The position numbers and the translations under genes were made by a program. Positions 46,440 through 57,305 of a stretch of 64,000 nt of DNA are shown piece by piece. Under the pieces are notes generated by a model that saw nothing but the letters and a program-made list of their open reading frames with translations, was not told the DNA's origin and did no database searches. The stretch is from Brevibacillus laterosporus DSM 25 (GTDB lineage: Bacteria; Bacillota; Bacilli; Brevibacillales; Brevibacillaceae): contig NZ_CP017705.1 in assembly GCF_002706795.1 (NCBI RefSeq), positions 3,594,501-3,658,500 on the forward strand, read 5' to 3'. How positions within the stretch are numbered: position 1 is the stretch's first letter; every line of letters starts with the position of its first letter.

Positions 46440-46946
46440 GAGTTTTTAACTCTTAAAAGTATCACTTCTAAGGTAGGCTGAGATAAACGCCAATTGTTTG
46501 GGAAGAATCATACGTAAACTTATAGGGGGCGATTCCTTACGATGTGGGGATCGTTCTTTTTTTTACGGCTAGAGGGGAAGGTTAGCAGCAGATAGAAGGC
46601 TTATGTTTTCAAGTATTATTAGGTCTGGAAAAAACAGAATGTCTTGAAGAGGATAATATGAAACAGAAACCAATAATAATATCCATTGCTGAAAAAACAA
46701 AAATTGATTTAGCATTCATTTATCTTACATAGACCTTACATTTCGGGGACGGATGTAAAATAAGGAAAGGAAAACAATTGAAAGTGTATGGTTATGAAGA
46801 CAATGCGAATATCATTGGTTACAAGGTAAAGAGCCGAACTTTCCCAAATGAAGGATTCGGCTCTTATGTATGTAGCTACGTATATTGAATCATTACTGCA
46901 TTTTTTTGGGGAGGAAGGTGGAGAGTCAACCTGAGCATGTCATAGA
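46440..46946. other. Intergenic stretch with hairpins
   Basis: A terminator-like hairpin (GCGATTCC / GGGATCGT, T run, 46527-46563) probably ends the GNAT transcript. A second hairpin AAGAGCCGAA / TTCGGCTCTT (46830-46866) has no T run. Two frames of 24 and 36 codons have weak start signals and are not called. Confidence 0.45.
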
Positions 46947-48326
46947 TTAGTCCCCGATGTCATTGCCTAATTGTAGGTAGTAATGGCAAAGTGCTAGAAT
47001 ACCATCCTCAAATCTCTGTAGGGACAAGTTTTCATTTGCTGAATGGACATTAGCAGACGAATGACTAAATCCAACTAGGATAATAGGTATTTGAAATTGA
47101 TTGTGCAGCATTTCTACCGCTGGAATTGATCCTCCCGCACGAATAAACTGTACAGGTTTTTGAAATACATATTCTAATGATTGAGCGGCTTGTAAGATCA
47201 AAGGGTGGTCGGGTGAGATAAAGTAAGGATTCGAATGACTATCCCAGTAGATTTCTATATTTACTCCAGGCGGGGTGTTAGCCTCAATATGTTTTTGGAT
47301 GCATGCTTTTAAATCATGAGGATTCTGATTGGGGACTATGCGACAAGTTATTTTTGCTGTTGCTTTTGCTGGAATAATTGTTTTTATGCCTTCTCCTTGA
47401 TAGCCTCCACTAATTCCGTTGACTTCTAGAGTGGGTCTTACCCATACTCTTTCTAAAGGTGTAAATCCTTCTTCACCAAATAAATTTGATACATGAAGGT
47501 CTGCTTTGAGTTGTTCAGATGAAAAAGGAAGGGATTGAAAATTTCTCCGCTCCTCTTTAGAAAGTTCCACTATATGATCATAGAAGCCTTCGATTGTAAT
47601 AAAGCCTGTTTCATCTCTCATAGAGCCTAATAGCTGAGTTATAGCATGAATAGGATTCTGTACAGTTCCTCCATAAATACTACCAGAATGTAAATCTCTG
47701 TTTGGACCTTGCACACTTAGTTCAAAACCTAGTATGCCTCTTAGACCGTAGCAAATTGCTGGAACTTGCTCTTCTAACATAGCAGTATCTGAGATGACAA
47801 TTAGATCAGCTACCAATAATTCAGAATAATCTTGAAGAATTTCCGGCATAGTAGTACTCCCAATCTCTTCTTCACCCTCAATTAAAAGTTTTACATTAAT
47901 AGGTAATGTTTGGTTAGTACGGAAAAGTGCTTCTAATGCTTTTAGTTGCATAAATAGCTGTCCTTTATTATCTGTAGCTCCTCTGCCATAAAGATAATTA
48001 TCTCTTATTTCCGGTTGAAAAGGATGGGAGTGCCATTCTTCTAAGGGATCAACCGGTTGAACATCGTAATGTCCATAAATGAGTACAATAGGCTTTCCTT
48101 TTGCATGAAGCCAATCAGCATAAACTGTTGGATGACCATTCTTTTGTAATAACTGTACATTTTCAAACCCAATTTGGCATAGATGCTGGGTTAAATGTTG
48201 AGCGCAAGAATGAACCTCTTCTTCATATGACCCAGTGGTACTTATACTTGGTATTTGGATACATTTGATTAAATCATCTAGCATCTCAATTTTATGCTTA
48301 TCTAAAATTGCTTTTAGTTGTTTCAA
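46947..48326 (-). CDS. M20 family metallopeptidase (dipeptidase)
   Basis: The 459-residue protein has the M20 metal-site motifs in order: YGHYDVQP (~residue 84), GRGATDNKGQLFM (~115), EGEEEIGS (~150), SDTAM and a late His in HSSANVH. It resembles carnosinase-type dipeptidases. The substrate is unknown. It is unusual cargo for a sporulation element. Confidence 0.9.
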   Translation of the reverse strand: MKQLKAILDKHKIEMLDDLIKCIQIPSISTTGSYEEEVHSCAQHLTQHLCQIGFENVQLLQKNGHPTVYADWLHAKGKPIVLIYGHYDVQPVDPLEEWHSHPFQPEIRDNYLYGRGATDNKGQLFMQLKALEALFRTNQTLPINVKLLIEGEEEIGSTTMPEILQDYSELLVADLIVISDTAMLEEQVPAICYGLRGILGFELSVQGPNRDLHSGSIYGGTVQNPIHAITQLLGSMRDETGFITIEGFYDHIVELSKEERRNFQSLPFSSEQLKADLHVSNLFGEEGFTPLERVWVRPTLEVNGISGGYQGEGIKTIIPAKATAKITCRIVPNQNPHDLKACIQKHIEANTPPGVNIEIYWDSHSNPYFISPDHPLILQAAQSLEYVFQKPVQFIRAGGSIPAVEMLHNQFQIPIILVGFSHSSANVHSANENLSLQRFEDGILALCHYYLQLGNDIGD

Positions 48327-48499
48327 ATTTTAACCCCCTGTTCATCTTTGTACATCCCATTATAAAAGTATGGAAAATAATTTAGAAATTAAATAATTTG
48401 ATTGCTATAATTTATTTCTTTTATTACCTCATCTCATGATGTACCAAACTCAATCATACTAAATCAGTGATTTTAATTGTGAAAATGACTAGATAATGA

Positions 48500-48528
48500 A
48501 ACAGCCACCCCATAAGTGAGTGGCTGTT
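48500..48528 (-). terminator. Terminator of the collagen-like gene
   Basis: Stem AACAGCCAC / GTGGCTGTT just after the stop of the leftward collagen-like gene, followed on that strand by TTTCATT. Confidence 0.6.
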
Positions 48529-48543
48529 AGGAAGCACACGTAA

Positions 48544-50190
<1,647 letters not shown>

Positions 50191-50395
50191 TCAAGGCGGA
50201 ATTGTAAGAATAAAGTGGAGTAATCGAAGGATTGATTAGAAAACTTGATTAATAGAGGAACACTCATACTAACGAATGAGGATTTTAGTGGATATCTGTA
50301 GAAGATCATATGTGATCGAAATATACATATAATTCGAATGTTCTGCATACTACAGAAGGAGTTTGATCATACAGATAACCTCATAGGGTGAATGA

Positions 50396-50684
50396 AATTA
50401 CCTTGATAGATGTTCTGGGTACAGAAACAGATGAGGTAGTAGATGCCGTGCAATTAAAGCTGGAAAGTAACAAGATTTATCAGCATATTCATATTTTAGA
50501 TGAACGTGAGAAAGAGGTCATCATCGGGCGTTTTGGCCTAGATCAAGACAAGGAAAAAACACAGCGGGAAATTGCCCGCGAATTGGGGATTTCGCGTTCA
50601 TATGTATCGCGTATCGAAAAACGAGCACTGATGAAGCTGTTTCATGAGTTTTATCGAACGAAACAGACGCAGGGCGGGAGATGA
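50396..50684 (+). CDS. sigK: sigK part 3 of 3: C-terminal fragment of sigma-K (SpoIIIC-like)
   Basis: It encodes sigma regions 3/4: [19 protein letters not shown], then [55 protein letters not shown] with the region 4.2 helix-turn-helix. An unlinked frame could start at GTG 50388, but it is not a gene by itself. Joined to parts 1 and 2 it completes a 237-residue sigma-K (B. subtilis: 241). Confidence 0.95.
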
Positions 50685-50693
50685 TTTGATCGT

Positions 50694-50731
50694 GGGGGAG
50701 TACAAGAAAGACGTCAATCGAACACTCCCCC
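50694..50731 (+). terminator. Hairpin after sigK
   Basis: Strong stem GGGGGAGT / ACTCCCCC directly after the sigK stop; no T run follows. Confidence 0.5.
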
Positions 50732-50861
50732 AATATTGAATCATTGCTCCGTATTTTTGTTACCTGTATCCCTAGAACGAATACATAGAAAAGTTCAAGT
50801 ATTGAAACTTTTTTTATTGATGGTTTACTTAAAGGTAAGAGAAGGTAAGGGATGTGGTAAT

Positions 50862-51308
50862 ATGATTACTAATCTTCATGTAGGTGACGAGGTAATAGCC
50901 CAAAAAATTCTTAACGTACAAATTCCTGCATATGAAATAGAGGCAGACATTATTAATTTTTACGGAATTCCACAGTTAAAAGATACAGTTGAAACCATTC
51001 GTACATGTAACGAAATCTTTCTAGGCTATATGATTGAGGAAGAATTGGTGGGGGCTATTTCTTATACGGCTGATCAAAATCATATAGATATCTGTCGACT
51101 AGTTGTTCACCCCAATCATTTCCGAAAAGGTGTAGCCGGAAGCTTGGTTGGCTATGTAATTGAGAATGTAGTCAAAGGAAAGAAAGTAACTGTTAGTACT
51201 GGTGCAAAGAATATTCCAGCAAAAAAACTCTATTCTAAGTTTGGATTTTTAGAAGTAAAAGACATCGAAGTTGCACCTAATGTTTTTATTACATTATTAG
51301 AAAAATAG
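50862..51308 (+). CDS. GNAT family N-acetyltransferase
   Basis: The 148-residue protein has motif A in DICRLVVHPNHFRKGVAGSLVGYVIENV and motif B (AKKLYSKFGFLEVKD). ATG 50862 follows AAGGGATG. Substrate unknown. It lies just outside the sigK elements. Confidence 0.82.
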   Translation: MITNLHVGDEVIAQKILNVQIPAYEIEADIINFYGIPQLKDTVETIRTCNEIFLGYMIEEELVGAISYTADQNHIDICRLVVHPNHFRKGVAGSLVGYVIENVVKGKKVTVSTGAKNIPAKKLYSKFGFLEVKDIEVAPNVFITLLEK

Positions 51309-51528
51309 ATAAAGTAGTAATAATCATGGCTCACTAGATAATAAAATCGTACGAGAGGGGGATCTGCGAATATTACATTTGTGATAAGCTTTGTCAGCTG
51401 GTAATACCCTTTATTCTGATGGGTAAATAACAGGGAAGTAGCGCAACATTTTCATCTTATGATAATTGGAGAAAAGTGATATGATTTGAGTTATTCAGTC
51501 ATTTATCTAACAAAAGGAAGTGTTCAGA

Positions 51529-51972
51529 ATGCCTGTTCAAACATTCAAAGCAACTTCACATTTGCAGGATGGAATGGTCGTCAAGGCCCGCTCCAGAAAT
51601 TTTGAGATGACGATTGATGAACCGAAAAACTTGGGTGGGACAGATACCGGGATGAATCCTGTAGAAGTGGTACTTTCCGCATTAGGTGCCTGCCAATCTA
51701 TCGTAGCTAGAGTATATGCCAAAAAATTTAATATTCGTCTTGACGATTTTTGGGTAGAGGTAGAAGGGGATCTCGATACGGATGGCTTCATGAATAAATC
51801 TGATGTCCGGCGTGGGTATTCGGAGATCCGATACACATTTCATATCAAAACGGATGCTCCAAAAGAACGGGTAGAATCATTCGTAGAATTTTTGGAGCAG
51901 ACCTGCCCAGTTGGAGACACAATTGCTAATCCAGTGAATCTCAAATTAAACGGAATTATTATTGAAACATAA
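51529..51972 (+). CDS. OsmC family peroxiredoxin-like protein
   Basis: The 147-residue protein has both OsmC cysteines (GACQSIVARVY near residue 56 and QTCPVGDTIAN near residue 126), which reduce organic hydroperoxides. The start at ATG 51529 follows AAAAGGAAG. It stands alone. Confidence 0.88.
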   Translation: MPVQTFKATSHLQDGMVVKARSRNFEMTIDEPKNLGGTDTGMNPVEVVLSALGACQSIVARVYAKKFNIRLDDFWVEVEGDLDTDGFMNKSDVRRGYSEIRYTFHIKTDAPKERVESFVEFLEQTCPVGDTIANPVNLKLNGIIIET

Positions 51973-52220
51973 TCCATAGATACACAAATGATACTAATGA
52001 TTGTAATCGCACCTCTTACAGGGTGCTTTTTCATTTGTATAGTACATCAAAAATAGAGTAAGCAGATTCATAACTTAGTTTAATAGACATTTGGATCGTA
52101 TGAAGTTATTTCCCATGTCGCAATGGAAATTACAGTTAGATTTACTTTAGGTAGTAGATTAAAATAAAATAGGATATAATTTCTTTCAATTATATACTTC
52201 GATGAGGAGCGTGGTTACTA

Positions 52221-52484
52221 ATGAATGTTTACACCGAACCCCCTAAAAAATGCTCAGTTTGTAGGAACCAAAAGTTTCATAAAACCGAAACCCGCATTCA
52301 GGTGTTCGACGATATTGTAGACGGAGAGCCAAGAAAAATAGAGGTAAAACGTCAAAGGTACAGATGTCCGAATTGTCTGACTAAAGTATGGGACAAGGTT
52401 CATGAGGCATGTTCATATCGAAGGAAAACGTACACATTTATGGAAAGAGAGCAAGATATCCGCAAAGAAAAAAACTTTAGATAG
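52221..52484 (+). CDS. Stand-alone zinc-ribbon protein resembling the ISL3 transposase N-terminus
   Basis: The 87-residue protein has CSVC and CPNC pairs around VEVKRQRYRCPNC-like sequence (RKIEVKRQRYRCPNCLTKVWDKV), the layout of the zf-ISL3 domain. No transposase core follows, so it is either a remnant or a domesticated small protein. GAGGAGCG precedes the ATG. Confidence 0.6.
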   Translation: MNVYTEPPKKCSVCRNQKFHKTETRIQVFDDIVDGEPRKIEVKRQRYRCPNCLTKVWDKVHEACSYRRKTYTFMEREQDIRKEKNFR

Positions 52485-52621
52485 CATAATCTTATGATAA
52501 GAAAGAAGAATGAAGAGACTCTGTTTCACACCTTGCGGATAGATGGAACAGAAAAATCGAAAAGTATCTATTGCACAATCTGGCTCCTTGCTCCATTTTT
52601 TTAACAAAATAGCCTTTATTA

Positions 52622-52981
52622 TCACACTCTGCGAATACTGACGGGTGTTCCAATTGACACTAGTTTAGCAAGAGCCTCTACGTCACGATTATACATACGA
52701 ATACAACCGTGTGATACATATTTACCGATGGAGGCTGGATTGTTGGTACCGTGAATTCCATAGTGAGGTTTGCTGAGGCCTAACCAATATGTGCCAAACA
52801 CACTTAAAGGTCCGCCTGGGTAAGAATTCGGATAGGGAACTTTGCTAACAATGGTAAAATTCCCGTACGGTGTCGCGGTAACTATTTTACCTAAAGCTAC
52901 GGGGAATGATCGAATGGGTTGGTTTCCATTGAATAAATATAACGTTAGCTTAGATATGGAAACACGAATGTGATAAGACAA
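52622..52981 (-). CDS. L,D-transpeptidase (YkuD domain)
   Basis: The ~119-residue protein is almost only the catalytic domain, with the motif HGTNNPASIGKYVSHGCIRM (catalytic Cys, His and Arg). L,D-transpeptidases make 3-3 cross-links in peptidoglycan and several are sporulation proteins. No signal peptide or LysM domain is present. TTG 52981 is chosen because GAGGGTG lies six bases upstream. Confidence 0.85.
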   Translation of the reverse strand: MSYHIRVSISKLTLYLFNGNQPIRSFPVALGKIVTATPYGNFTIVSKVPYPNSYPGGPLSVFGTYWLGLSKPHYGIHGTNNPASIGKYVSHGCIRMYNRDVEALAKLVSIGTPVSIRRV

Positions 52982-53134
52982 AGAAATCACCCTCTAATCA
53001 AGCGTCATACATTTTATGCGTGAGAAGTGAAATGGTAACAAATAACTGTTTTATATCAATACAGTGACTCGTACAGGGAAAAAGAGTGGAGAAAAGCACC
53101 TATCGAGGTTCGTTTAAATACGTAATTTGAATTT

Positions 53135-53171
53135 GATATAGGGCAAGCCTAATGAAAGTTTGCCCTATATC
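53135..53171 (-). terminator. Terminator of the CynX-type transporter gene
   Basis: Perfect stem GATATAGGGCAA / TTGCCCTATATC directly downstream of the leftward gene; the T run is weak. Confidence 0.55.
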
Positions 53172-53180
53172 AGAGACTAT

Positions 53181-54428
53181 TTATGAGGAATGATTGGTTT
53201 TCTCCGATTTATCTAGCTGTGTTACATAAGCAGCTCTACCTGCACCTAGGCCCACGAGTAGCTGTAGTAAGATAACCACAACAATCCCAATGAGAGGAAG
53301 ACTCCAATCATCCGTGACATCGTGTAAAAATCCAAACAAAATAGGCCCACAAGCTGCCAGTGCATAACCTATTGACTGGGCCATACCAGATAACTCTGCT
53401 GATACCATAACATTAGGAGCACGCAGAGCAAACATGGTGAGGGCCAGACTGATACTCCCCCCTTGACCTAATCCAATAAAGATAATCCATAGAAACAACA
53501 AAGCGTTATTGCCTATAAGGAGCCCAGCAAAGCCAATCATACCAAACAGAGAAATGAGAACAGCAAGTCCACTTTGATTTTTACTTCGACCAGCAATCAT
53601 TGGAACAAGAAAGCTGACCGGCAAACTAACAAATTGCATGAGAGACAAAATCCACCCTGCTGATTCCGCACTATAACCGCGATCAGATAAGATAGCTGGT
53701 AACCATGAAATGCTTACATAAAAAGCTAACGATTGCAGACCCATAAAGAGTGTGACTTGCCAGGCAAGAGGGCAACGCCAAATGCTTTTTTCAGTAACCT
53801 TATTTATTGATGATTCTTTTGGAAGGTGAGGGTGTTGAAGCTGAGGAATCCATATTAATGCAGCGACAAGGCTCAGAGAGGCAACACTTAATAGAGAGCC
53901 CCTCCACCCAAGTTGTAATCCATGTGCAATCGGAACACTTAGTCCGGACGCTAGTGCCGCAAAGATACCCATTGATAGAGAATAGGCACCGGTCATAATT
54001 CCTACGTTATAAGCAAAATCACGTTTGATCAAGCTCGGTAACAAAACGTTGCCGACTGCAATTGCTAACCCAATCAATGCTGTACCAACAAATAGCAAAA
54101 TAGTCGAAGGCAGATAACGTAAGATAATACCCAGGCTAAGTACAAGTAGACCAATAAATAAAGTTTTTTCCATACCAAATCGACGTGCTAGTTTTGGTGT
54201 AACAGGAGATAATATTGCAAAAGCAATCAAAGGTAGGGTTGTTAACATTCCCGCAACTGTGCCAGTAAGACCTGTGGTATTGCGGATATCACCAATCAGA
54301 GGTCCAACTGATGTTATTGCAGCACGGAGATTGGCAGCAATTAAAATAATTCCAAGCACGGTAAGGATTGTGCGAATTTTGGACTCATGTGTATGGCTGG
54401 TATTCGGGTTATATTGTTGCGTATTCAT
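53181..54428 (-). CDS. MFS transporter, CynX/NimT family
   Basis: The 415-residue protein has 12 predicted transmembrane segments and the CynX-type signatures (LIAANLRAAITSVGPLIGDI, then PVTPKLARRFGMEKTLF between helices 2 and 3). Members export or import cyanate, nitroimidazoles or unknown solutes. The start overlaps the stop (ATGA) of a broken GntR regulator, so the two were once an operon. Confidence 0.88.
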   Translation of the reverse strand: MNTQQYNPNTSHTHESKIRTILTVLGIILIAANLRAAITSVGPLIGDIRNTTGLTGTVAGMLTTLPLIAFAILSPVTPKLARRFGMEKTLFIGLLVLSLGIILRYLPSTILLFVGTALIGLAIAVGNVLLPSLIKRDFAYNVGIMTGAYSLSMGIFAALASGLSVPIAHGLQLGWRGSLLSVASLSLVAALIWIPQLQHPHLPKESSINKVTEKSIWRCPLAWQVTLFMGLQSLAFYVSISWLPAILSDRGYSAESAGWILSLMQFVSLPVSFLVPMIAGRSKNQSGLAVLISLFGMIGFAGLLIGNNALLFLWIIFIGLGQGGSISLALTMFALRAPNVMVSAELSGMAQSIGYALAACGPILFGFLHDVTDDWSLPLIGIVVVILLQLLVGLGAGRAAYVTQLDKSEKTNHSS

Positions 54429-54595
54429 TTTTTCTCATCTCCTCCCCAAGCATCTTGTAGGACCTGCTTTAGCGTAATCATATATGAGCAGGCAATTACT
54501 TCCGTGGTATCTGCATCTTGTTGTTTAATTGCTTCAATGTAGTTGTTCAAATGGAACGGTTACTTGTTGAGCAGGTGTAAGACGTGTCGGTTGAT
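54425..54595 (-). pseudogene. Remnant of a GntR (FadR-type) regulator
   Basis: Read leftward, the last ~42 codons encode HLNNYIEAIKQQDADTTEVI and the following helix, ending DAWGGDEKK. This looks like the last helices of an FCD-type GntR ligand domain. Further upstream the frame shifts (TRLTPAQQVTVPF is in another frame) and the DNA-binding domain is gone. Confidence 0.5.
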
Positions 54596-54768
54596 TTAAT
54601 TTTATAGCGAGTATTACCACCTAACAACAGAACACATCCAAATATTGGATGATTGGTATAATGTAGATGGTATCATATAATGAACCATCATTCAATGAGA
54701 GTGATTATCAAGTGTATAATCGATTTTTCAAGGGCTTTAAAAAAAATAAAAAAATTTTTATTTCACTC

Positions 54769-54797
54769 TTGCTAAATAAATTTACATCAGGTATAAT
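54769..54797 (+). promoter_or_regulatory. Promoter of tRNA-Ser
   Basis: TTGCTA and TATAAT with 17 bp between, about 40 bp upstream of the tRNA. Confidence 0.6.
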
Positions 54798-54835
54798 AAT
54801 TTTTGTTGAGAGGTTGTTACCAACATTTACTACAC

Positions 54836-54924
54836 GGAGGGATACCGAAGTGGTCATAACGGGGCGGTCTTGAAAACCGTTAGGCGGCAACGTCACGGGG
54901 GTTCGAATCCCTCTCCCTCCGCCA
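54836..54924 (+). tRNA. tRNA-Ser(UGA)
   Basis: The 89-base type II tRNA has acceptor stem GGAGGGA / TCCCTCC, the CCA end encoded, anticodon TGA in TCTTGAAAA, a long variable arm and GTTCGAATC in the T loop. Confidence 0.95.
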
Positions 54925-54936
54925 TACTTTATAAAA

Positions 54937-54966
54937 AACCCGATGAAGAAATTCATCGGGTTTTTT
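54937..54966 (+). terminator. Terminator of tRNA-Ser
   Basis: Stem CCCGATGAA / TTCATCGGG followed by six T residues. Confidence 0.9.
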
Positions 54967-55608
54967 GTACATTCTAAAGGGTAAAGAACGATATTGAAGT
55001 TCAGGACAACCTGACAATAGTCTCAGTTAGTCAAAAAAAGAAATAGACTTCCTAAAATCTCTAATCAGAGAAAAGTAGTCTATTTCGCAACTGTAAAGAG
55101 TTCTTCTTTTTGAGAGGGAGGTTATGATAGATTGTGGAGATGTTCCTAGCTAGTCAATGATAGATTCCAATCTAATCGATTCCATAGGCTGTTTGGATGC
55201 AGGATCAAATTCCGTACAAAACGTGCCATTTTCTCAGCACTCTCACTAGTTGTCTGTGCCCACCAGAATTGTCTTCCTATCAGAAAGCTTGTTCCAAACT
55301 CTTGCCAGCTTGAGTATATTTGAGAAAGCAGATTCATGAATTAGTGTGGCATTCTCTATTACAACGATTTCTGATTTACAATCCTGTGTAGTTTGATTAG
55401 CTAAGAAAGGTTGCGTTATTTCCCTATGGTGATTTGCTTCATTTAGTGTTTGTTTAAATAGATAAGATGGAGAATGTGGGTACAAACTATATGAATAAGG
55501 AATGGGCAAAAACAAATCATTTCCCATGTAAAAACCACCGTCTACTAGCTGGACGGTGGTTTTTACATACATAAAATGAGAGGAATTATGTTTGAGGTGA
55601 TAAGGTGT
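54967..55608. other. Region with hairpins and doubtful leftward frames
   Basis: Two terminator-like inverted repeats lie here: GAAATAGACT / AGTCTATTTC (55040-55086) and AAAACCACCGTC / GACGGTGGTTTT (55533-55565). Between them overlapping leftward frames of ~93 and 63 codons (55246-55524 and 55146-55337) have no convincing start or family match. They may be one frameshifted relic. Confidence 0.35.
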
Positions 55609-56244
55609 CTATGGCTTGATCTGACGGTAGTACAGGTAGGATAAGAAATATGTGATGACTACCGTTCCTACTAGAATCACTAAGAGTGCCCAGCTTTGAA
55701 TAAAGGGAGGTAAAAAGATACTTACAATGACAAGAATGCCTCCCAGAACAAATAATCTACCACCGATAAAATGTGTTTTACGCCAGACTTCATCACTAGC
55801 TAACGTCCAGGGAGTCTTAATCCCAACAAAATACGATGGTTGCATACGAGGCATTACATTGCCAATCAGGACAAACAACAAGCCTACCAGCATGTTAACA
55901 ATCAGACCGATGTTTAAGTTGTATCCAAGACCAGTTAAGATAACGATACAATGCATGACCAGCATAAATACAATGAATAAATATCTAGTGGTTAGATATG
56001 TACTCTTTGTCTTAGTGTATGTTTCCTGACGTGGATCAAATTTGGGAAGCACGTTCATCATGACATAGAGTAGGAGCATTAAAAACGGTGCGAAACCAAC
56101 AGCATACCATTTAGAATTATAGCGGTCTATTTCTCCGCTTGCGTTCCAGTGCATCGCTACTTCGTTGGGCAGATAAGGGAGACTACAGATGCTAATGAGA
56201 ATGGTGATGCTAAAAATCAATATAAAAAACCAATGTTTTTTCAT
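55609..56244 (-). CDS. sdpI: SdpI/YhfL family protein, killing-factor immunity type
   Basis: The 211-residue membrane protein has about six transmembrane segments, the N-terminal DUF1648 motif (VAMHWNASGEIDRYNSKW) and the SdpI signature (FVGIKTPWTLASDEVWRKTHFIGGRLF). SdpI protects B. subtilis from the SDP cannibalism toxin and, when bound by toxin, sequesters SdpR. No toxin genes (sdpABC) are nearby. The start is one base after the sdpR stop. Confidence 0.85.
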   Translation of the reverse strand: MKKHWFFILIFSITILISICSLPYLPNEVAMHWNASGEIDRYNSKWYAVGFAPFLMLLLYVMMNVLPKFDPRQETYTKTKSTYLTTRYLFIVFMLVMHCIVILTGLGYNLNIGLIVNMLVGLLFVLIGNVMPRMQPSYFVGIKTPWTLASDEVWRKTHFIGGRLFVLGGILVIVSIFLPPFIQSWALLVILVGTVVITYFLSYLYYRQIKP

Positions 56245-56245
56245 C

Positions 56246-56515
56246 CTAACGCTCCTCCTCTGAAAAACGTAATATCCATTTCATTACATCTTGAAAAACG
56301 GTTGTGTGAAGTGAATACATGATGTGTTGACCCATTCGTTCATCCCGAATCAAATCCGCTTGTTTTAAAAGATTGAGATGATGTGAGATACTTGGTTTTG
56401 TCATGTTAAAATGCTCAGCTATCTCTCCGGCTGTTAAGTCTTTTTCCCGAAGTAGATCAAGAATTTGGCGCCTAGTTGGGTCTGATAAGGCTTTAAAAGT
56501 TACGTTTAATCCCAT
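56246..56515 (-). CDS. sdpR: ArsR-type autorepressor SdpR
   Basis: The 89-residue winged-helix protein (FKALSDPTRRQILDLLREKDLTAGEIAEHFNMTKPSISHHLNLL) lacks the metal-binding cysteines of ArsR and matches the SdpR autorepressor group. It forms an operon with sdpI, which it is expected to repress. Confidence 0.87.
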   Translation of the reverse strand: MGLNVTFKALSDPTRRQILDLLREKDLTAGEIAEHFNMTKPSISHHLNLLKQADLIRDERMGQHIMYSLHTTVFQDVMKWILRFSEEER

Positions 56516-56679
56516 TTCTTAGCTGGCACCCTCTCTATAATTTGATATTTAGATAAATTTCTAATTATTAAAAGTATACCATCAGAAGGCAAAATAGAAA
56601 AGTCTATGAAAAAATGAGTTCTCTTAGAACAAGTGTTTTAAGGATTGGAGAGGTATGCCTGCTTTTTATATAACAAAAT

Positions 56680-56704
56680 GCTCCCTTGCTAAATGAAAGG
56701 GAGC
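56680..56704 (-). terminator. Terminator downstream of the 56-aa gene
   Basis: Stem GCTCCCTT / AAGGGAGC, followed leftward by ATTTTG. Confidence 0.65.
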
Positions 56705-56777
56705 GTTTCATTGGACATATGCTGTTGACAACATGTTGTGGATCACCTGCCATATCTATTGCAAAGAAGATAGCTTC

Positions 56778-56948
56778 TTATACTGCTCGAACGTGGTAAA
56801 AAGAGAACATAATTTTGGTCGCCAGGGCTTTTGATTTTTCAATAGCCAATTCTTTTGCTTTGCGAGCGGCGTCCAACATGCTGTTCGCTTCTACTCGTTC
56901 TTCCCATCTGTTCGTTTTTGTTTCGAACAAAAATGTGTACGTCCTCAT
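56778..56948 (-). CDS. Small hypothetical protein, 56 aa
   Basis: AGGAGTTG precedes a 56-codon frame on the minus strand. The product starts MRTYTFLFETKTNRWEERVE and continues as a basic helix rich in Ala and Lys. A terminator follows 75 bp downstream, supporting a real unit. Plus-strand frames over the same bases lack start signals. Family not recognised. Confidence 0.5.
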   Translation of the reverse strand: MRTYTFLFETKTNRWEERVEANSMLDAARKAKELAIEKSKALATKIMFSFYHVRAV

Positions 56949-57305
56949 CACTCTTTCAACTCCTATTTATATTCTTACTTGTTTATACGATGCAGAAACA
57001 AATAAGTTTCAAAAAGTTTGGAAATACAAGAGGTATTCTACTTACTATTATGATCCAAAATAAGGAAAAAGGTAGGGTGTAATTGTTAATTATTTTTGAA
57101 CATTTAGAAAAAATAACACGAATGATAAAAGAGAGATATTCAAATGTGAGATTAAAAACAGCACGAACTATTCTATTCTAAAAAAAGAAAAAGGATACCA
57201 CATACGACTTGTTTTTTGAAAAAAGGCAAAAAAGACAATCGAACCTGACCATCAGCCGTTTCGCTTCATGTACATTGAAATAAGATAAAACAGGAGGTGA
57301 AATCA
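56949..57305. other. Intergenic region upstream of the 216-aa gene
   Basis: AT-rich. A 32-codon frame starting with TTG near 57083 follows GGTAGGGTG and could encode a short helical peptide, but the evidence is thin. Confidence 0.35.

Noticed and set aside
46736-46900. A 36-codon frame starting with TTG near 46779 after a purine-rich stretch.
   Set aside because: Most of it is the arms of a strong hairpin, so the frame may be accidental.
56815-57082. Two plus-strand frames of 75-82 codons.
   Set aside because: They are antisense to the small 56-aa gene with a proper ribosome binding site, and have poor composition.
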